From Massilioclostridium coli (lineage in GTDB: Bacteria > Bacillota > Clostridia > Oscillospirales > Ruminococcaceae), in contig NZ_FMIZ01000005.1 of the NCBI RefSeq assembly GCF_900095865.1, forward strand, positions 124,001-188,000: a stretch of 64,000 bases of DNA. The letters are read 5' to 3'. Both the position numbers and the translations under genes were made by a program. This document shows positions 1 to 9,198 of this stretch, piece after piece. Below the pieces are notes generated by a model. That model ran no database searches, was not told the origin of the DNA, and was given only the letters and a program-made list of their open reading frames with translations. Position 1 is the stretch's first letter. Every line of letters begins with the position of its first letter.

Positions 1-28
1 ATCGGGATGTTGACCGGTGGTGAAATAG

Positions 29-877
29 ATGGATTTAAGACAACTGCAAATGGCAGTAAAAAATATTCTGTTAGAACATACAGGGGATTCCGCTGGATTT
101 GAGGCGTTTTGTTTGGTGCAACTGGCAACAGGGAAAGAGCGTCAACAAATCCTGTTGGGAAAAGGGGAGCCTGTCCCACAGGAGCAACAACAAAAGGCTC
201 TGGAGCTGGCACAACAACGCGCCAAGGGCTACCCACTTCAATATTTGTTGGGACAATGGGAATTTTATGGACGGGAATATTCGGTTGGGGAAGGGGTATT
301 GATCCCTCGCCCTGACACAGAAACCATCTGTGATTGGGCAATTGAATGGATCAATGGACGTCAATTGCAGATTGTTGACCTTTGTGCGGGTTCCGGCTGT
401 ATTGGGATCACCCTGGCCTTGGAGTGTCCTGGCTGTATGGTGGACGCAGTGGAACTTTCTCCACAGGCGATCCCCTATTTGTCTAAGAATATCGTCCGCC
501 ATCATGCGAATGTCACCCTGATAGAAGGGGATGTGTTGCAGGAGCAGCTGGTTCACCAGGTAAGAACATTTGATCTTATTGTGAGCAATCCCCCTTATTT
601 GACCGCCCAGGATATGGAGGAATTGCAAAAGGAAGTAACATATGAGCCGGCAATGGCTTTATATGGCCAACAGGATGGATTGTACTTTTACTGGGAAATC
701 ACAAGGTTATGGAAAGAAAAATTAAATCCTGGTGGAATGGTCGCCTATGAAATTGGAATGGATCAGGAACAGGATGTAATAAAGATATTGCAGGAGCATG
801 GTTTTGTACAGATTGGGTGCCGTCAGGACCTCAATCATATTACCCGTGTGGTGTATGGAATGAAACCAGCTGATTGA
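29..877 (+). CDS. prmC: Peptide chain release factor N5-glutamine methyltransferase (PrmC/HemK)
   Basis: This 282-residue SAM-dependent methyltransferase is of the PrmC family, which methylates the glutamine of the GGQ motif in release factors RF1 and RF2. The N-terminal ~100 residues are the helical PrmC substrate domain. A glycine-rich SAM motif (DLCAGSGCIG) lies near residues 117-126, and the diagnostic catalytic NPPY motif is at residues 187-190. Length matches the family (about 280). The ATG at 29 has only a weak ribosome site (GGTGG). It is followed after 15 bases by recA, so it probably heads or continues the recA-recX-rimO-pgsA operon. The upstream gene lies outside the window and cannot be identified from the 28 bases present. 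Confidence 0.93.
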   Translation: MDLRQLQMAVKNILLEHTGDSAGFEAFCLVQLATGKERQQILLGKGEPVPQEQQQKALELAQQRAKGYPLQYLLGQWEFYGREYSVGEGVLIPRPDTETICDWAIEWINGRQLQIVDLCAGSGCIGITLALECPGCMVDAVELSPQAIPYLSKNIVRHHANVTLIEGDVLQEQLVHQVRTFDLIVSNPPYLTAQDMEELQKEVTYEPAMALYGQQDGLYFYWEITRLWKEKLNPGGMVAYEIGMDQEQDVIKILQEHGFVQIGCRQDLNHITRVVYGMKPAD

Positions 878-892
878 GGAGGTTTTCGATAG

Positions 893-2062
893 ATGGCTAA
901 AAAAGAGGTAGGAAAAAAACAGTTTAATAAAAAAGACTTAATTGCGGATAAGAAAAAAGCGCTGGAAACCGCTTTGGAACAGATTGAACGCCAGTTTGGA
1001 CAGGGAGCTGTGATGAAATTGGGGCAGTCTGCCGCCATGAATATTGAAGCGATTTCCACCGGTTCCCTGGGCATGGATATGGCATTGGGAATTGGCGGTG
1101 TACCAAGGGGAAGGATTGTAGAAATTTACGGTCCGGAATCTTCTGGTAAAACCACTGTTGCCCTTTCCATTATTGCACAGGCGCAGAAAGATGGCGGTGA
1201 AGCTGCTTTTATCGACGTAGAACATGCGTTGGACCCAACTTATGCGGAAGCTTTGGGGGTTGACATTGATTCGTTGCTGGTTTCCCAGCCAAGTTCTGGA
1301 GAACAGGCATTGGAAATTGCGGAGGCATTGGTGCGTTCTGGTGCGATAGATGTCATTGTTATCGACTCTGTTGCTGCGATGACTACAAAAGCGGAAATTG
1401 AAGGGGAAATGGGGGATACCCACGTTGGTCTGCAAGCCCGTTTGATGTCCCAGGCGATGAGGAAGCTCACAGGAATTGTAGGAAAAACCAATTGTGTGGC
1501 GATCTTTATCAATCAGGTGCGTGAGAAAATTGGCGTCATGTACGGGAACCCAGAAACTACTCCAGGTGGCCGTGCCCTGAAATTCTATGCGTCTGTCCGG
1601 ATGGAAATCCGACGTTCCGAAGCGATTAAAAATGGTAGTGCAATTATCGGTAACCGCACAAAATGTAAAGTGGTGAAAAATAAAGTGGCTCCTCCATTTA
1701 AAGAGGCGGAGTTTGATATTATGTATGGGGAAGGGATTTCTTATGTTGGGGAAGTCCTGGATATGGCAGTTAGTTTGGATATTGTAAAACGTTCCGGTGC
1801 CTGGTTCAACTACAATGGGGAACATTTAGGCCAGGGACGTGATAATTCCAAAAAATATTTAAAAGAACACCCTGAAGTATTAGAAGAACTGGCTAGCTTG
1901 ATTAAACAGAACCAAGAACAGCTGGAACCTCCAAAAAAGAAAAAGACAGCGGTAGAAAAAGCGGTTTCCAAAGCGGAAGAAAAAGCGGAACCGGTCACTG
2001 CTAATACAGTGGCGGAACCCAACCTGGATATCAAACCGGATGAGGCTGATTTTGAAGGATGA
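893..2062 (+). CDS. recA: Recombinase RecA
   Basis: RecA is the DNA-dependent ATPase that forms the presynaptic filament, performs strand exchange and triggers LexA self-cleavage. The Walker A motif GPESSGKTT is near residues 80-88, and the conserved RecA signature around [16 protein letters not shown] is intact. The protein is 389 residues, longer than the usual ~350. The extra length comes from a short lysine-rich N-terminal extension and a Lys/Glu/Ala-rich tail from about residue 340, a region that normally tempers DNA binding. An excellent GAGGAGG site precedes the ATG. The stop overlaps the recX start by 4 bases, implying translational coupling. Confidence 0.98.
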   Translation: MAKKEVGKKQFNKKDLIADKKKALETALEQIERQFGQGAVMKLGQSAAMNIEAISTGSLGMDMALGIGGVPRGRIVEIYGPESSGKTTVALSIIAQAQKDGGEAAFIDVEHALDPTYAEALGVDIDSLLVSQPSSGEQALEIAEALVRSGAIDVIVIDSVAAMTTKAEIEGEMGDTHVGLQARLMSQAMRKLTGIVGKTNCVAIFINQVREKIGVMYGNPETTPGGRALKFYASVRMEIRRSEAIKNGSAIIGNRTKCKVVKNKVAPPFKEAEFDIMYGEGISYVGEVLDMAVSLDIVKRSGAWFNYNGEHLGQGRDNSKKYLKEHPEVLEELASLIKQNQEQLEPPKKKKTAVEKAVSKAEEKAEPVTANTVAEPNLDIKPDEADFEG

Positions 2063-2688
2063 GAATCACAGGGATTGAAAAGGCAAAAGGCCGGAGCTAC
2101 AAAATTTTTGTAGATGGGGAGTACTGGTATATCCTGCATGCCGAATTGGTAGTGGATCATAAACTAAAAGAAGGGCTTTCCGTTACAGAGGAACAGCTGG
2201 AAGAAATCCGTTATGAGGCGGATTATCGGAAAGCTAGGGAACGTGCCCTATACTTGCTGGAATACCGGGACCATTCCCGAAAAGAATTAATTGATAAACT
2301 GCTCCGTTCGGTAAATAATCTCCATATTGCGGAAGAAATAGCGGATAAAATGGAGGAATACGGTTTTTTAGATGACGAGCGGTACGCAAAAAAACTGGCG
2401 CGGGATTTCCTGGAACGGAAACGTCTAGGAAAACGGCGCGCCGGTTTTGAAATGATGAAAAAAGGGGTTTCCCGTGATCTGGCACAACAAGTGTTGGAGG
2501 AATACGAGATTGACCCCCAAGAGCAGTTGGTTTCTTTGCTGGAACGCAAATATGCCCGTTATTTAGGGGATGAAAAAGGCAGACGTAAAGTGGTAAACGC
2601 TTTGTTGCGTTTAGGTCATCCTTATGATGAGATCAAGCAGGCATTGCAGCAATTTGAAGACCAACAGGAATATGATGAGGAGTTTTAG
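2059..2688 (+). CDS. recX: Regulatory protein RecX
   Basis: RecX is a small all-helical protein that caps or destabilises RecA filaments. The 209-residue sequence shows the three tandem three-helix RecX repeats. Typical motifs are the [15 protein letters not shown] segment of repeat 1, [18 protein letters not shown] of repeat 2 and [11 protein letters not shown] of repeat 3. It starts inside the recA stop (ATGA overlap), the standard coupled recA-recX arrangement that keeps the modulator proportional to RecA. The C-terminus is Glu/Asp-rich. I see no anomaly. Confidence 0.93.
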   Translation: MRITGIEKAKGRSYKIFVDGEYWYILHAELVVDHKLKEGLSVTEEQLEEIRYEADYRKARERALYLLEYRDHSRKELIDKLLRSVNNLHIAEEIADKMEEYGFLDDERYAKKLARDFLERKRLGKRRAGFEMMKKGVSRDLAQQVLEEYEIDPQEQLVSLLERKYARYLGDEKGRRKVVNALLRLGHPYDEIKQALQQFEDQQEYDEEF

Positions 2689-2692
2689 ACGG

Positions 2693-4033
2693 ATGACAAT
2701 AAAAGTTGGAATGGTATCTCTGGGATGTCCCAAAAACCAGGTGGATGCGGAAATGTTGCTCAGCAATATGTCAAACTATGGCTACGCCATTACATCCAAT
2801 CCAGAAGAAGCGGATGTTGTTGTAATTAACACCTGCGGCTTTATTGAAAGTGCCAAACAGGAATCCATTGATACCATATTGGATTTTTGTGAACGGAAAG
2901 GGCAAGGCAATCTAAAATGTGTGGTAGTTACAGGTTGCTTGGCGGAACGGTATCAGCAGGAGTTGGCAAAAGAGATTCCAGAAACCGATGTTGTGTTGGG
3001 GATTGGAGCAAATGGTGAAATTGCAAAAGCCATTGAACAGGCGTTAGAAGGGAAAAAGGTAGCGGCGTTTGCACCAAAATGCGAGCTTGCGTTGAATGGG
3101 GACCGCATGTTGACCACACCGCCTTACCTGGCTTATTTAAAGATTGCAGAGGGCTGTAATAACTGTTGTACGTATTGTGCTATCCCATCGATCCGTGGGC
3201 CATACCGCAGCCGCGAAATGGGGGATATCCTCAAAGAGGCGAGATGGTTGGCAGAAACCGGTGTGAAAGAACTGGTTGTGGTGGCGCAGGATACCACCCG
3301 TTATGGGGAGGATCTATATGGAGCTTCCAAATTACCGCAGTTATTAGAGCAGCTCTGCGAAATCGAGGGATTCCACTGGATCCGTGTGTTATACTGCTAT
3401 CCAGAGCGGATTACAGACGAACTGCTGGATGTTATCGCAACCCAGCCAAAAATCGCAAAATATTTGGATGTTCCTATCCAGCACATCAATACATCTGTGT
3501 TAAAACGGATGAACCGCCGTAGTACTAAGGAAGAAATTTTAGATGTAATCCAAAAAATTCGCACAAAGGTACCAAATATCACATTGCGTACCTCCTTGAT
3601 TGCTGGTTTCCCAGGGGAAACAGAAGAACAGTTTGAAGAATTAGTGGAGTTTGTAAAACAAGTGAAGTTTGACCGGATGGGATGCTTCGCTTACTCTCAG
3701 GAAGAGGGCACTCCAGCGGGAAGGATGCCAGAACAATTAGAAGATGCTGTAAAACAACGCCGTGCAGAACTAGTGATGTTGGAACAGCAAACCATCAATG
3801 GGGAACACAACCGTGCTTTGCTGGGAAAAACAATCGAGGTGCTGGTAGAAGGCTTTGATTATGATAATAGCTGCTATTATGGGCGCAGCGAGGCGGACGC
3901 TCCAGAAATCGATGGAACAGTACTTTTTGTATCCGAGCAAGAACACGATGTAGGGGAATTTGTCACTGTTAAAATCATTGACGCAACAGAATACGACCTG
4001 ATGGGTCAGGTAGTACAGGAGGAAACAGAATGA
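2693..4033 (+). CDS. rimO: Ribosomal protein uS12 methylthiotransferase RimO
   Basis: RimO is a radical-SAM enzyme that adds a methylthio group to the aspartate of ribosomal protein S12. I place the start at ATG 2693, giving 446 residues, because a GAGGAG site sits upstream and the family N-terminus (IKVGMVSLGCPKN) begins there; the frame is open further upstream only through recX. The UPF0004 domain carries cysteines in LGCPKN, NTCGF and TGCLAER for the auxiliary cluster. The radical-SAM CxxxCxxC motif (CNNCCTYC) follows at about residue 155. A TRAM domain closes the protein. The stop overlaps the pgsA start by 4 bases. Confidence 0.95.
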   Translation: MTIKVGMVSLGCPKNQVDAEMLLSNMSNYGYAITSNPEEADVVVINTCGFIESAKQESIDTILDFCERKGQGNLKCVVVTGCLAERYQQELAKEIPETDVVLGIGANGEIAKAIEQALEGKKVAAFAPKCELALNGDRMLTTPPYLAYLKIAEGCNNCCTYCAIPSIRGPYRSREMGDILKEARWLAETGVKELVVVAQDTTRYGEDLYGASKLPQLLEQLCEIEGFHWIRVLYCYPERITDELLDVIATQPKIAKYLDVPIQHINTSVLKRMNRRSTKEEILDVIQKIRTKVPNITLRTSLIAGFPGETEEQFEELVEFVKQVKFDRMGCFAYSQEEGTPAGRMPEQLEDAVKQRRAELVMLEQQTINGEHNRALLGKTIEVLVEGFDYDNSCYYGRSEADAPEIDGTVLFVSEQEHDVGEFVTVKIIDATEYDLMGQVVQEETE

Positions 4034-4593
4034 ACACACCAAATAAATTGACGGTACTGCGGATTTTGCTGGTTCCATTTTTTGTAGCGTTTTTGTTGAT
4101 AAAACAGATTCCGTACAATTACCTGTGGGCAACTTTGATTTTCGCGATTGCCTCGATTACCGATACCATTGACGGGAAAATGGCGCGTAAATACAATCTG
4201 GTCACCGACTTTGGAAAATTTATGGATCCATTGGCGGATAAAATTCTAGTTACCTCCGCTTTGGTTTGCTTTATTGAACTGGGTTTTGTCAACTCGATTA
4301 TGGTCGTTATTATTCTGGCACGGGAGTTTATGGTAACCTCTTTGCGGCTGATTGCCAGCGGAAAAGGCAAAGTGATTGCAGCCAGCATGTGGGGAAAGGT
4401 AAAAACGGTTTCCCAAATGGTTGGGATTGTAGTGATCCTATTATTGCAGACGGTATACCAGTTCACTCCATTTGCAAGTATGGATCTCATCGTAATGATT
4501 GGTCAAATTCTCATGTGGATTGCCACCTTGTTGACTTTGATTTCCGGTGCGGAGTATATGATTTCCAACCGTGGATTTTTAAACGATAAATAG
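4030..4593 (+). CDS. pgsA: CDP-diacylglycerol--glycerol-3-phosphate 3-phosphatidyltransferase
   Basis: This 187-residue polytopic membrane enzyme makes phosphatidylglycerolphosphate, the committed step to phosphatidylglycerol. The CDP-alcohol phosphotransferase signature DGxxARx8GxxxDxxxD is complete: it begins DGKMARK near residue 48 and ends in the DPLAD block. Hydrophobic helices flank and follow it. The gene starts within the rimO stop codon (ATGA). It is the last gene of the prmC-recA-recX-rimO-pgsA run, and a hairpin terminator lies about 100 bases downstream. In many Firmicutes pgsA lies beside cinA-recA; cinA is absent here. Confidence 0.95.
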   Translation: MNTPNKLTVLRILLVPFFVAFLLIKQIPYNYLWATLIFAIASITDTIDGKMARKYNLVTDFGKFMDPLADKILVTSALVCFIELGFVNSIMVVIILAREFMVTSLRLIASGKGKVIAASMWGKVKTVSQMVGIVVILLLQTVYQFTPFASMDLIVMIGQILMWIATLLTLISGAEYMISNRGFLNDK

Positions 4594-4692
4594 CAAAGAT
4601 GGTACAACAGCAGCCTACCTGGAAAGCAATATCTTTGATAAGTTTTGCAGGAGCAGTTATAGTTGTGCGATTTACCAATTGAAAACAGCTTG

Positions 4693-4720
4693 AAATAGCC
4701 ATGAAAATGGCTATTTTGTG
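4693..4720 (+). terminator. Rho-independent terminator after pgsA
   Basis: A perfect 10-bp inverted repeat (AAATAGCCAT, 4693-4702, with ATGGCTATTT, 4707-4716) closes a GAAA tetraloop. It is followed by only a short T run. It lies between pgsA and the HAD gene and probably ends the recA operon. The interval 4594-4692 also contains a 27-codon open frame from ATG 4599 with a hydrophobic product but no clear ribosome site, which I do not call. Confidence 0.7.
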
Positions 4721-4737
4721 GCATTTAGGAGATAAAA

Positions 4738-5559
4738 ATGATTCGGCTTGTGGCAATGGATTTAGATGGAACCCTTTTTAATAGCAAACGGCAGGTTGGG
4801 TTAATGACCCAGGCTGTTATCCGGCGTTATGCAAAAAGCGGGGTGATATTCGCTTTTTGTACAGGCAGGATATCCAATGAATTGCAGGATGTCATTACTA
4901 TTTTACCAGAAGTACAATATGCAATTTCTTGTAATGGAGCCTATGCGGTGGATTTATGGTCGGGCAAAGAGCTTTATCAAAATACGCTTTCCATGGAGGA
5001 TGTTAATAGGATTTATCAGCATTTTTCCGGCTTTCCCATGATGTTTGAACTGTTTGCGGACGGTGTGGTTTTAACCGACCAGAACTGTTTGAATTATCTG
5101 GCGCAATTCCAGTTGCGGGAGTTAGAGGGACATATCCGTAAAACAAGGAAAGGGGTTCCTGATTTTGCGGATTATTTAAAAGAGCGAACAGACCCAGTGG
5201 GGAAAATCAACATCTTTTTTGCTGGGCAGGAAATCTTGTTAAAAGCCAGGGAATGGGGAAAACAACTTCCTTACGATATGGCATACCAGACCAAAAGCAA
5301 TCTGGAATTCAACCAGATTGGTGTAAAGAAAGGGAAGGGCTTAGCCCATCTTGCCCAACGGTTAGGGATATCCAAAAGTCAGGTGCTGGCAATTGGGGAC
5401 AATAATAACGACCTTTCCATGAGGGAAGCAGTAGGAACACTGGTGGCAATGGAAAACGCCTGCGAGGATTTAAAAAAGATAGCCAACTGGGTTACAGCCA
5501 GCAACGATGCGGATGGGGTGGCAGTGGCGCTCAAACAGTTCCTGCCTCCTTTGGAGTGA
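4738..5559 (+). CDS. Cof-type HAD-IIB family phosphatase
   Basis: This is a 273-residue haloacid-dehalogenase-superfamily hydrolase of the Cof/YbjI type, generally active on sugar phosphates or phosphorylated cofactors. Motif I with the nucleophile, DLDGTLFNS, is at residues 8-16. The C2B cap occupies the middle, and motif IV, GDNNNDLSM, is near residue 220. AGGAGA lies 6 bases before the ATG. It is monocistronic between two terminators, so the context gives no substrate. These enzymes are promiscuous and no specific symbol is justified. Confidence 0.9.
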   Translation: MIRLVAMDLDGTLFNSKRQVGLMTQAVIRRYAKSGVIFAFCTGRISNELQDVITILPEVQYAISCNGAYAVDLWSGKELYQNTLSMEDVNRIYQHFSGFPMMFELFADGVVLTDQNCLNYLAQFQLRELEGHIRKTRKGVPDFADYLKERTDPVGKINIFFAGQEILLKAREWGKQLPYDMAYQTKSNLEFNQIGVKKGKGLAHLAQRLGISKSQVLAIGDNNNDLSMREAVGTLVAMENACEDLKKIANWVTASNDADGVAVALKQFLPPLE

Positions 5560-5645
5560 TTCACAACTAAGATTGATTTCTGTTTTTATTTCTGGTAATT
5601 TATGCTAAAGAAAGCCAAAACAGAAACCTGTGATCAAAAATATGG

Positions 5646-5674
5646 TTGCAAAAAAAGAATGGTTTGTGTATAAT
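5646..5674 (+). promoter_or_regulatory. Sigma-A promoter of the cysE-cysS T-box operon
   Basis: TTGCAA (5646-5651) and a perfect TATAAT (5669-5674) are separated by 17 bases. The predicted start lies about 20 bases upstream of the T-box stem I, so the promoter fits the leader that follows. Confidence 0.8.
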
Positions 5675-5699
5675 AATACTAATCTTGATTAGATCAAAT

Positions 5700-5937
5700 G
5701 CGTTGGAACAGGAAAGAGTAAGTTGCCAGCCAGGCAACCAGAGAGCACCTGCCATTGGCTGAGAGCGGTGCGGTTTTGGCAGCAACCCAAGTGCGTCCTG
5801 TCAGCACAAAGGGACAAACACGGTTGTGGAGTATCCTTTTGCGGAATGCCACCGTTATCCGGCAATGTGAGTGAGAAACAAGAGTGGAACCGCGGATTAT
5901 TCGCCTCTGTCAAATGTGTTTGACAGAGGTTTTTTTA
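5700..5937 (+). promoter_or_regulatory. T-box riboswitch, cysteine-specific, controlling cysE-cysS
   Basis: A T-box leader senses uncharged tRNA and switches between terminator and antiterminator. Stem I is closed by ACAGGA (5708-5713) pairing with TCCTGT (5796-5801). The AGTA loop-E motif is at 5717-5720 on the 5' side. The specifier triplet TGC (Cys) is at 5792-5794 on the 3' side and is followed by a purine. The conserved T-box core TGGAACCGCGG is at 5885-5895. Antiterminator pairing is AGAG 5881-5884 with CTCT 5905-5908 and GCG 5892-5894 with CGC 5902-5904. The competing terminator is an 11-bp perfect stem (5904-5914 with 5919-5929) followed by seven T. Downstream genes are cysE and cysS, as expected for tRNA-Cys control. 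Confidence 0.95.
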
Positions 5938-6000
5938 TTTGTTTAAAAAATTTCCGTATTTTTGCCTCACTTTTTGAATAAAATGGAAAGGGAGTTGCGT

Positions 6001-6678
6001 ATGTTTCGACGTATACGGTATGATATCAACGCGTATAAAGAACGTGACCCAGCGGCACGTTCTGGTTTGGAAGTGCTGTTGCTCTACCCTGGTTTACATG
6101 CTGTCATCAACCATCGGGTAGCACATTTTCTTTACCGGCACAAACATTTTTTTACCGCCCGTGCTATCTCCCAGCTTTCCCGTTTTTTCACTGGTATTGA
6201 AATCCATCCCGGTGCTAAAATAGGAAAAGGGCTGGTAATCGACCATGGGTCTGGCGTTGTGATTGGAGAAACCACTGAAGTGGGGGATGACTGTACCATT
6301 TATCAGAACGTCACGTTGGGTGGTACTGGAAAAGAGAACGGAAAACGCCATCCAACTTTAGGGAACAATGTACTGGTAAGCTGTGGCGCAAGGGTATTGG
6401 GTCCATTTAAAGTGGGAGATAATGCCCGAGTGGGCGCAAATGCCGTGGTGCTGGAGGAGATTCCTCCTAATGCGACGGCGGTAGGCGTACCTGCCAAGAT
6501 TGTCCGGATTAACGGCCAAAAAGTGCAAAATGCCAACAAAGAGCTGGATCAGGTTCATCTGCCCAATCCAGTGGAACAGGAAATCCAGGATCTAGTAAAA
6601 CGCATTTGCGCTTTGGAACGGGAATTAAATAAGTTTACAAAACAGGATATCAAGGAAAAAGGAGCGAAAACAGAATGA
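6001..6678 (+). CDS. cysE: Serine O-acetyltransferase
   Basis: CysE acetylates L-serine with acetyl-CoA to O-acetylserine, the carbon skeleton for cysteine. I choose ATG 6001 (225 residues), 8 bases after an AAAGGGAG site, rather than the TTG at 5962 that keeps the frame open. The N-terminal helical domain is followed by a left-handed beta-helix of hexapeptide repeats. The catalytic segment DHGSGVVIGET with its Asp and His starts near residue 81, and the TLGGTG...KRHPTLG loop binds substrate and CoA. It is the first gene after the T-box and overlaps cysS by 4 bases. Confidence 0.96.
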   Translation: MFRRIRYDINAYKERDPAARSGLEVLLLYPGLHAVINHRVAHFLYRHKHFFTARAISQLSRFFTGIEIHPGAKIGKGLVIDHGSGVVIGETTEVGDDCTIYQNVTLGGTGKENGKRHPTLGNNVLVSCGARVLGPFKVGDNARVGANAVVLEEIPPNATAVGVPAKIVRINGQKVQNANKELDQVHLPNPVEQEIQDLVKRICALERELNKFTKQDIKEKGAKTE

Positions 6679-8072
6679 AAATATATAATACTTTAACCAG
6701 ACAAAAAGAGGAGTTTAAAACGATTGAACCAGGTAAAGTAACCATGTATGCCTGCGGTCCAACCGTTTATAATTTTATCCATATTGGAAATGCCCGTCCC
6801 ATCTGCCTGTTTGACTGCCTGCGCAATTATTTTGAATTCCGTGGTTATGAAGTAAAATTTGTGCAAAATTTTACTGATGTGGATGATAAAATCATCAACA
6901 AGGCAAATGAAGAAGGGGTAGACGCTTCGGTTATTTCCGAACGTTATATTAAAGAATACGAAACCGATGCCCGTGGGATGAATGTTCGTCCAGCAACCAT
7001 TCACCCAAAAGTAACCCAGAGTATGGATATGATTATTGATATTGTCAAACATCTGGTAGACAATGGATATGCGTATGAAGTGAACGGGGATGTATATTTT
7101 AGTACGACAAAATTTGCGGATTACGGAAAACTCTCCCATATGCCTTTGGAAGATTTGGAAGCTGGCGCCCGCATTGAAGCAAGCGACATCAAACAGCATC
7201 CAATGGATTTTGCTGTTTGGAAAGCGGCAAAACCAGGAGAGCCATATTGGGAATCTCCATGGGGAAAAGGGCGTCCAGGCTGGCACATTGAATGTTCCGC
7301 CATGGCAACCAACTATCTTGGCAAAACCATCGACCTGCACTGCGGTGGTCAGGATTTGATTTTCCCACACCATGAAAATGAAATCGCACAAAGTGAATGC
7401 GCTACCGGTGTCCCATTTGCCAACTACTGGATGCACAACGGCTATATCAATGTGGATAACCGAAAAATGTCCAAATCATTGGGGAACTTCTTTACAGTAA
7501 GGGAAGTTGCCAACAAATACGGCTATGAGCCAATCCGGTTTATGATGTTGCAAGCGCATTACCGCAGCCCAATCAACTACAACACTGAGGTCATTGAACA
7601 ATGCCGTGCGGCGTTAGACCGTATGTATAAATTTAAAGAAAATCTGGATTTTGCTTTGACCAAAGCCCAGGATGGCGAATTTACCGAAGAGCAGAAAAAC
7701 GCTATTTTGGCAAGGAAAGAACAATTCATCCGTGTAATGGATGATGATTTTAACACCGCTGATGGTATTTCCGCCATTTTTGAATTGATCCGCGATGTCA
7801 ACCCACTGATTAGCGGGGATTCCTTGGCAAGTAAGCAGCACTTGTTATTCGCGAAAGAGATTTTTGACCAATTAACCGGCGTGCTGGGGTTATTATACGA
7901 ATCCAAAAAAGAGGATGAAGTTCCAGCGGAAGTAATGGCGTTGGTAGAACAGCGCGCGGCAGCCAGAAAAGCAAAAGATTTTGCGTTGGCGGACAGCCTA
8001 CGTGACCAAATTAACGAAATGGGATACCTCATTGAAGAAACTCGTCAGGGAACAAAATTGACAAAAAAATAA
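6675..8072 (+). CDS. cysS: Cysteinyl-tRNA synthetase
   Basis: This class I aminoacyl-tRNA synthetase charges tRNA-Cys. It has 465 residues, the usual length. The ATP-binding HIGH-type motif HIGN follows PTVYNF near residue 36, and KMSKSLGNF provides the KMSKS loop. Zinc ligands expected for the family are visible as CGPT near the N-terminus, ECSA and CGGQDL with HHENE. The anticodon-binding C-terminal helical domain is complete. The start overlaps the cysE stop (ATGA), so cysteine synthesis and its charging enzyme are co-expressed under the Cys T-box. Confidence 0.97.
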   Translation: MKIYNTLTRQKEEFKTIEPGKVTMYACGPTVYNFIHIGNARPICLFDCLRNYFEFRGYEVKFVQNFTDVDDKIINKANEEGVDASVISERYIKEYETDARGMNVRPATIHPKVTQSMDMIIDIVKHLVDNGYAYEVNGDVYFSTTKFADYGKLSHMPLEDLEAGARIEASDIKQHPMDFAVWKAAKPGEPYWESPWGKGRPGWHIECSAMATNYLGKTIDLHCGGQDLIFPHHENEIAQSECATGVPFANYWMHNGYINVDNRKMSKSLGNFFTVREVANKYGYEPIRFMMLQAHYRSPINYNTEVIEQCRAALDRMYKFKENLDFALTKAQDGEFTEEQKNAILARKEQFIRVMDDDFNTADGISAIFELIRDVNPLISGDSLASKQHLLFAKEIFDQLTGVLGLLYESKKEDEVPAEVMALVEQRAAARKAKDFALADSLRDQINEMGYLIEETRQGTKLTKK

Positions 8073-8121
8073 ATATCTGGTAATCTAACAATTGTAAATT
8101 GGTAAAAGGGGGGAGTTACAC

Positions 8122-9069
8122 ATGGGAAAACCCCAGGTAATTGCTGTTACGTTAAATCCGGCTTTGGATGTTACGCTTTGGGCAAAAAGGCTTGATTTTG
8201 ACGAGCCGGTAAAAGCCATATCCGAAACGGTCTATCCTGGTGGAAAAGCGGTAAACATCGCTTGTGTACTGCACTCTTTAGGAACAGAATGCCAATTGTT
8301 AGGGGTTGCGTGTAGGAATAATTTGGCCAGTATGGAACAGCTACTACAGCAAAAAGGGGTATCCTATCAATTTGTTTCCCCGCCAGGAAGTATCCGGGAA
8401 AACTTGACCCTTTGTTTGGAAGATGGTAAAGTATTAAAGGTAAACCGTACCGGAGAAAAGATTGCCCCAGAAGTGTTGGATCAGGTATGCCAGATGATTC
8501 GTAAAAACCTGAAATCTCCACAGGATATTTTGGCTTTTTCTGGCGGAAAGCCGCCGAACCTTAGTGTGGAGCAGTATTTCCAAATGGTCCGGTCATTCCA
8601 TGATTTACCCAATCCGATTACGTTGGATAATGATTTGTTTTCCTTGGAAATGGTCGCCCAAATCCATCCTTTTGTCATCAAACCCAACTATGTTGAGTTT
8701 TTACATTTAACAGGATACTCCAGTTTGGAGGGAGATGAGCTGTTGTGTCAGATTGCAAGGGTTGCGAACTGTACAGACCATCTTTTGTTGAGTATGGGGG
8801 CAGATGGGGGATATTATGCGAACCAATCTGGAATTTGGAAAATAACAACCCCATCTGTACCAGTCAAGTCCACTGTTGGGGCAGGGGACACCTCCTTAGC
8901 CTGTTTTCTGACAGCGATTTTGCAAGGAAAACGTCCGGAACAGGCTGCGTTGTGGGCATTCGCCGGAGGGACAGCTTCAGTCCAGCTGGATGGTACAGGT
9001 ACAATCACCCCAGAGCAGTGGCAAAAAGCCGCTACACAAACACGTTGTGATCAATTCGATCAAATATAA
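8122..9069 (+). CDS. PfkB-family sugar phosphate kinase (1-phosphofructokinase / tagatose-6-phosphate kinase type)
   Basis: This is a 315-residue ribokinase-fold kinase. The N-terminal TLNPALDVTL motif and the GGKAVNIA substrate loop (near residue 39) are typical of 1-phosphofructokinase and tagatose-6-phosphate kinase. The C-terminal signature VGAGDTSLACF carries the catalytic base Asp256. It should phosphorylate a phosphorylated hexose to a bisphosphate with ATP. No fruA or lac/gat genes are adjacent, so the substrate cannot be fixed. It has its own strong GGGGGGAG site 50 bases after cysS and may be read through from that operon. Confidence 0.88.
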   Translation: MGKPQVIAVTLNPALDVTLWAKRLDFDEPVKAISETVYPGGKAVNIACVLHSLGTECQLLGVACRNNLASMEQLLQQKGVSYQFVSPPGSIRENLTLCLEDGKVLKVNRTGEKIAPEVLDQVCQMIRKNLKSPQDILAFSGGKPPNLSVEQYFQMVRSFHDLPNPITLDNDLFSLEMVAQIHPFVIKPNYVEFLHLTGYSSLEGDELLCQIARVANCTDHLLLSMGADGGYYANQSGIWKITTPSVPVKSTVGAGDTSLACFLTAILQGKRPEQAALWAFAGGTASVQLDGTGTITPEQWQKAATQTRCDQFDQI

Positions 9070-9198
9070 ATTCAAAACAGGTATCCGTTTGTATGGGATG
9101 TTTGTGGCGTGTTACTGGAAATAGGCCATATTACATGCCGTAATAACTGATTAATAGAATCCCCGTGCGGATGGAACCCAGGAAAGGAAAAAATAACC

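Noticed and set aside
71-628. 185-codon minus-strand frame opposite prmC
   Set aside because: Antisense to a certain gene; low-complexity leucine runs and no family resemblance.
938-1825. 295-codon minus-strand open frame opposite recA
   Set aside because: It is antisense to a certain gene, has no ribosome site and encodes a His/Asn/Phe-rich product typical of shadows.
4599-4682. 27-codon frame after pgsA with a hydrophobic product
   Set aside because: No ribosome site and very short; cannot be separated from chance.
5962-6000. TTG start extending cysE upstream
   Set aside because: It lies right after the T-box terminator, without a ribosome site, whereas ATG 6001 has AAAGGGAG.
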